From Sindora glabra (taxonomy: Eukaryota; Streptophyta; Magnoliopsida; Fabales; Fabaceae): a stretch of 64,000 bases of DNA. This document shows positions 62,166 through 64,000 of the stretch, in pieces; position 1 is the stretch's first letter; each line of letters opens with the position of its first letter. The notes under the pieces were generated by a model, which was not told the origin of the DNA, did not search any database, and was given only the letters and a program-made list of their open reading frames with translations. The position numbers and the translations under genes are program-made. Location of the stretch: the NCBI GenBank assembly GCA_020226215.1, contig CM035233.1, forward strand, positions 9,424,001-9,488,000, written 5' to 3'.

Positions 62166-63170
62166 TAAAGTTCATTGTACCAAAAAAAAGGTGTTGGATT
62201 CGATGTTTCTGTTTGGTATCAGAAGAGTGAAACTGTTTCTATTTGCATCTATGACAGCAAGCTGCCAAAAAATAATAGAACATGTGTGATCCATGTTTCT
62301 ATTTGTTATGTTAACAAAAACATAAAGTTTAGCGATAGTAACATGTGACAAACATTCATTGTTCTAATTTCTAGGGTTTCATTTCAATATAGATACTATA
62401 CATATATAAAGGTACACACAGATGAAAATAGTCACATTTTTAGTCAATTTAGTGCCAAGACAATCAAAGTACACAAACCATATAATAGGATGTAGTGTTT
62501 ACCTTTTGACGACCCATTCTGGTGTGTCATTTTGTGGGTTATTACTATTTTGGACTAGCTGAAAAATGACAAAAGGCTAGAAATGATGACTTCTAATGAT
62601 ATAGTGTCGGATGATTTGTATTGCTGCAATTTTCGACGATCTCTATAGTGGTTTCGTTCCTTCTTCTGAGTTACTTCGTTGGTTCTCTATTTCTGTTTCG
62701 GGACTTTTAGTGTTCCTGAAACATGGAGCAGGTGTGTCGTTTTGTTTATGAATATTTTAGTAAATCTGAACTTACGGATGAACTTGGTTAAAAGAAAGCT
62801 CGCTTGGGGTACCGCAATGCAATAAATTGCACATAATGGTATCAACCTGATTTTTGCCCTAAAAAATATGAGCTTATAAGAATTTGATTTGATAGGGTGT
62901 AAATCTAATGAGCCAAGCTTGAATGTATTGGAACTGGTCCGTGAAACTATTTCTTTTTTTCAAAAAAATATGTTTAATTATTTAAATAATGTTTATGCTA
63001 AGAAGATAACTCATTAATTATTTTTATATCATGACTCAATATAAAATATAATCCAATTGTTAAAAATTAAATTCATTTATTCAAAATAATTAAATATAAT
63101 AAAAATATAAATAAATAATAAATATAAAAATACAATAAATAATGAAAAGTAAAATATAAAATTTATTAAA
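62166..63170. other. DNA downstream of the array, no gene recognised
   Basis: 62200-62800 is somewhat less AT-rich and still carries GTTTCTATTTG words related to the array. The rest is AT-rich. Confidence 0.4.
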
Positions 63171-63179
63171 AAAGAAAAA

Positions 63180-63270
63180 AAAGATTGGCTGTAAGTCCTT
63201 TTGAATGAGCCATCCTTGTTGCCTACGAAGGCCAATTTCATAATGACTAGGTGGCCTATAACTAACATGA
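63180..63270 (-). pseudogene. Possible copia gag fragment
   Basis: The minus strand gives VIMKLAFVGNKDGSFKRTY, vaguely like the M.LALSAKNKLGFVDGSI block near the start of plant copia gag. It is short and isolated, a weak call. Confidence 0.25.
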
Positions 63271-64000
63271 TATTATATAGAATAATAATACTTATATATG
63301 TATTTGTAATTTAACCTTTTAACAAATTCTTATATTATAGTTTGGCTAAGTTCCGATACTAATACAATAACAATATATGATAATGCAAAATAAATTTTTA
63401 TGCTTTGGTTGAAAAATAATTGACTAATCAAATAAGTCGAATATTATTTGATTTTTTTTATTCAAGTAAAGTTTCAGACTAAATTTATTATAATTCATTT
63501 TTATAAAAAGAGTTCATTAAATATTGAAGTCCACATGAATAGATAAAAGAATAATTATAACAAAGTCATTGGTCAAAAAATACAAATTCTAAAAATTTTC
63601 ATAATTATTAATGTATACCTTATTTTTTCTTCATTTAAAAATTATTGATATAATTAAGTAAATTCTTAACATCTCATGTCATGTTAATTTGAGACCAACC
63701 AATGCCATTTTTTTGTGAAAAAGAGCTCTATGAGGTATATATTGATTGCTTAAACTTCTTGTTTCACACAATCAGTCTATGACCCAACTCTTCACATCCA
63801 AAGATGATGAACTTGCCAATTAACCAAAATCATAATTCTAAACAATGGATTATATCTACTATTGATTGTTTCCACCTAACAAAGAAAAGATATCAACACA
63901 TTTTTTGTCCCTGGTCCACCTCAAACTCATCAACAAAAGGATTTTATTATGGTTGTTACTGATAGATATTTTTTTTAAACTAACTTACTTCATAAGATGT
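63271..64000. other. AT-rich end of window, no gene
   Basis: No coding or RNA gene supported. The final 300 bp is less AT-rich and could be the edge of something outside the window. Confidence 0.4.

Overview
This is plant nuclear DNA, very AT-rich. The intron-containing protein gene, the transposon families (hAT, CACTA, MULE-like, Ty1/copia, Ty3/gypsy) and the degree of nesting all fit a eudicot. The wording of the MKP1 protein suggests a rosid, possibly Malpighiales/Euphorbiaceae; that is an inference I cannot verify here. Only one gene is clearly functional by sequence. Most of the window is decayed, nested mobile elements.

Layout: 1-2.8 kb is AT-rich intergenic DNA with Stowaway-like ends. 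2.8-3.9 kb is a broken partial copy of a DUF674-family gene, cut off exactly at a 2.9 kb element (3890-6834) whose terminal inverted repeats are about 1 kb each. 7.0-7.75 kb holds a SINE-like stretch followed by a 540 bp non-autonomous hAT element. 10.1-18.5 kb holds CACTA-like ends around an old copia element (LTRs 11001-11256 and 14962-15220), which itself contains copia reverse transcriptase/RNase H remains on the opposite strand. 19.3-20.8 kb is another inverted-repeat element. 21.0-22.2 kb is a two-exon DUF674 gene on the minus strand, intact except for one extra base. 22.8-24.06 kb is a tandem array of about 373 bp units. 27.9-29.6 kb is a CACTA end plus a transposase-associated coding remnant. 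31.5-38.8 kb is a Ty3/gypsy element on the minus strand with LTRs, primer-binding site and polypurine tract still visible. 39.8-42.3 kb is LTR-like DNA.

44.7-52.1 kb is the best-resolved structure: a 6.67 kb hAT element (44782-51454) with perfect 8 bp target duplications. It contains a dead BED-finger/hAT transposase gene and sits inside a smaller hAT-like element (44716-52070) with its own 8 bp duplication. That element in turn sits in a four-copy dispersed repeat family whose other copies supply empty sites.

54.29-58.85 kb is the MAP kinase phosphatase gene MKP1 on the minus strand: a long first coding exon, a 1.5 kb intron, a 57-base last coding exon, a probable 5' UTR intron and a possible 3' UTR intron. 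60.9-62.2 kb contains a MuDR-like N-terminal exon followed by a 297 bp tandem array dense in the inverted motif pair ATGTTACTGTTT / AAACAGTAACAT.

I see no operons, CRISPR arrays, rRNA or tRNA genes. The host genes (MKP1, DUF674) are not functionally linked to each other. The elements are related mainly by insertion into one another.
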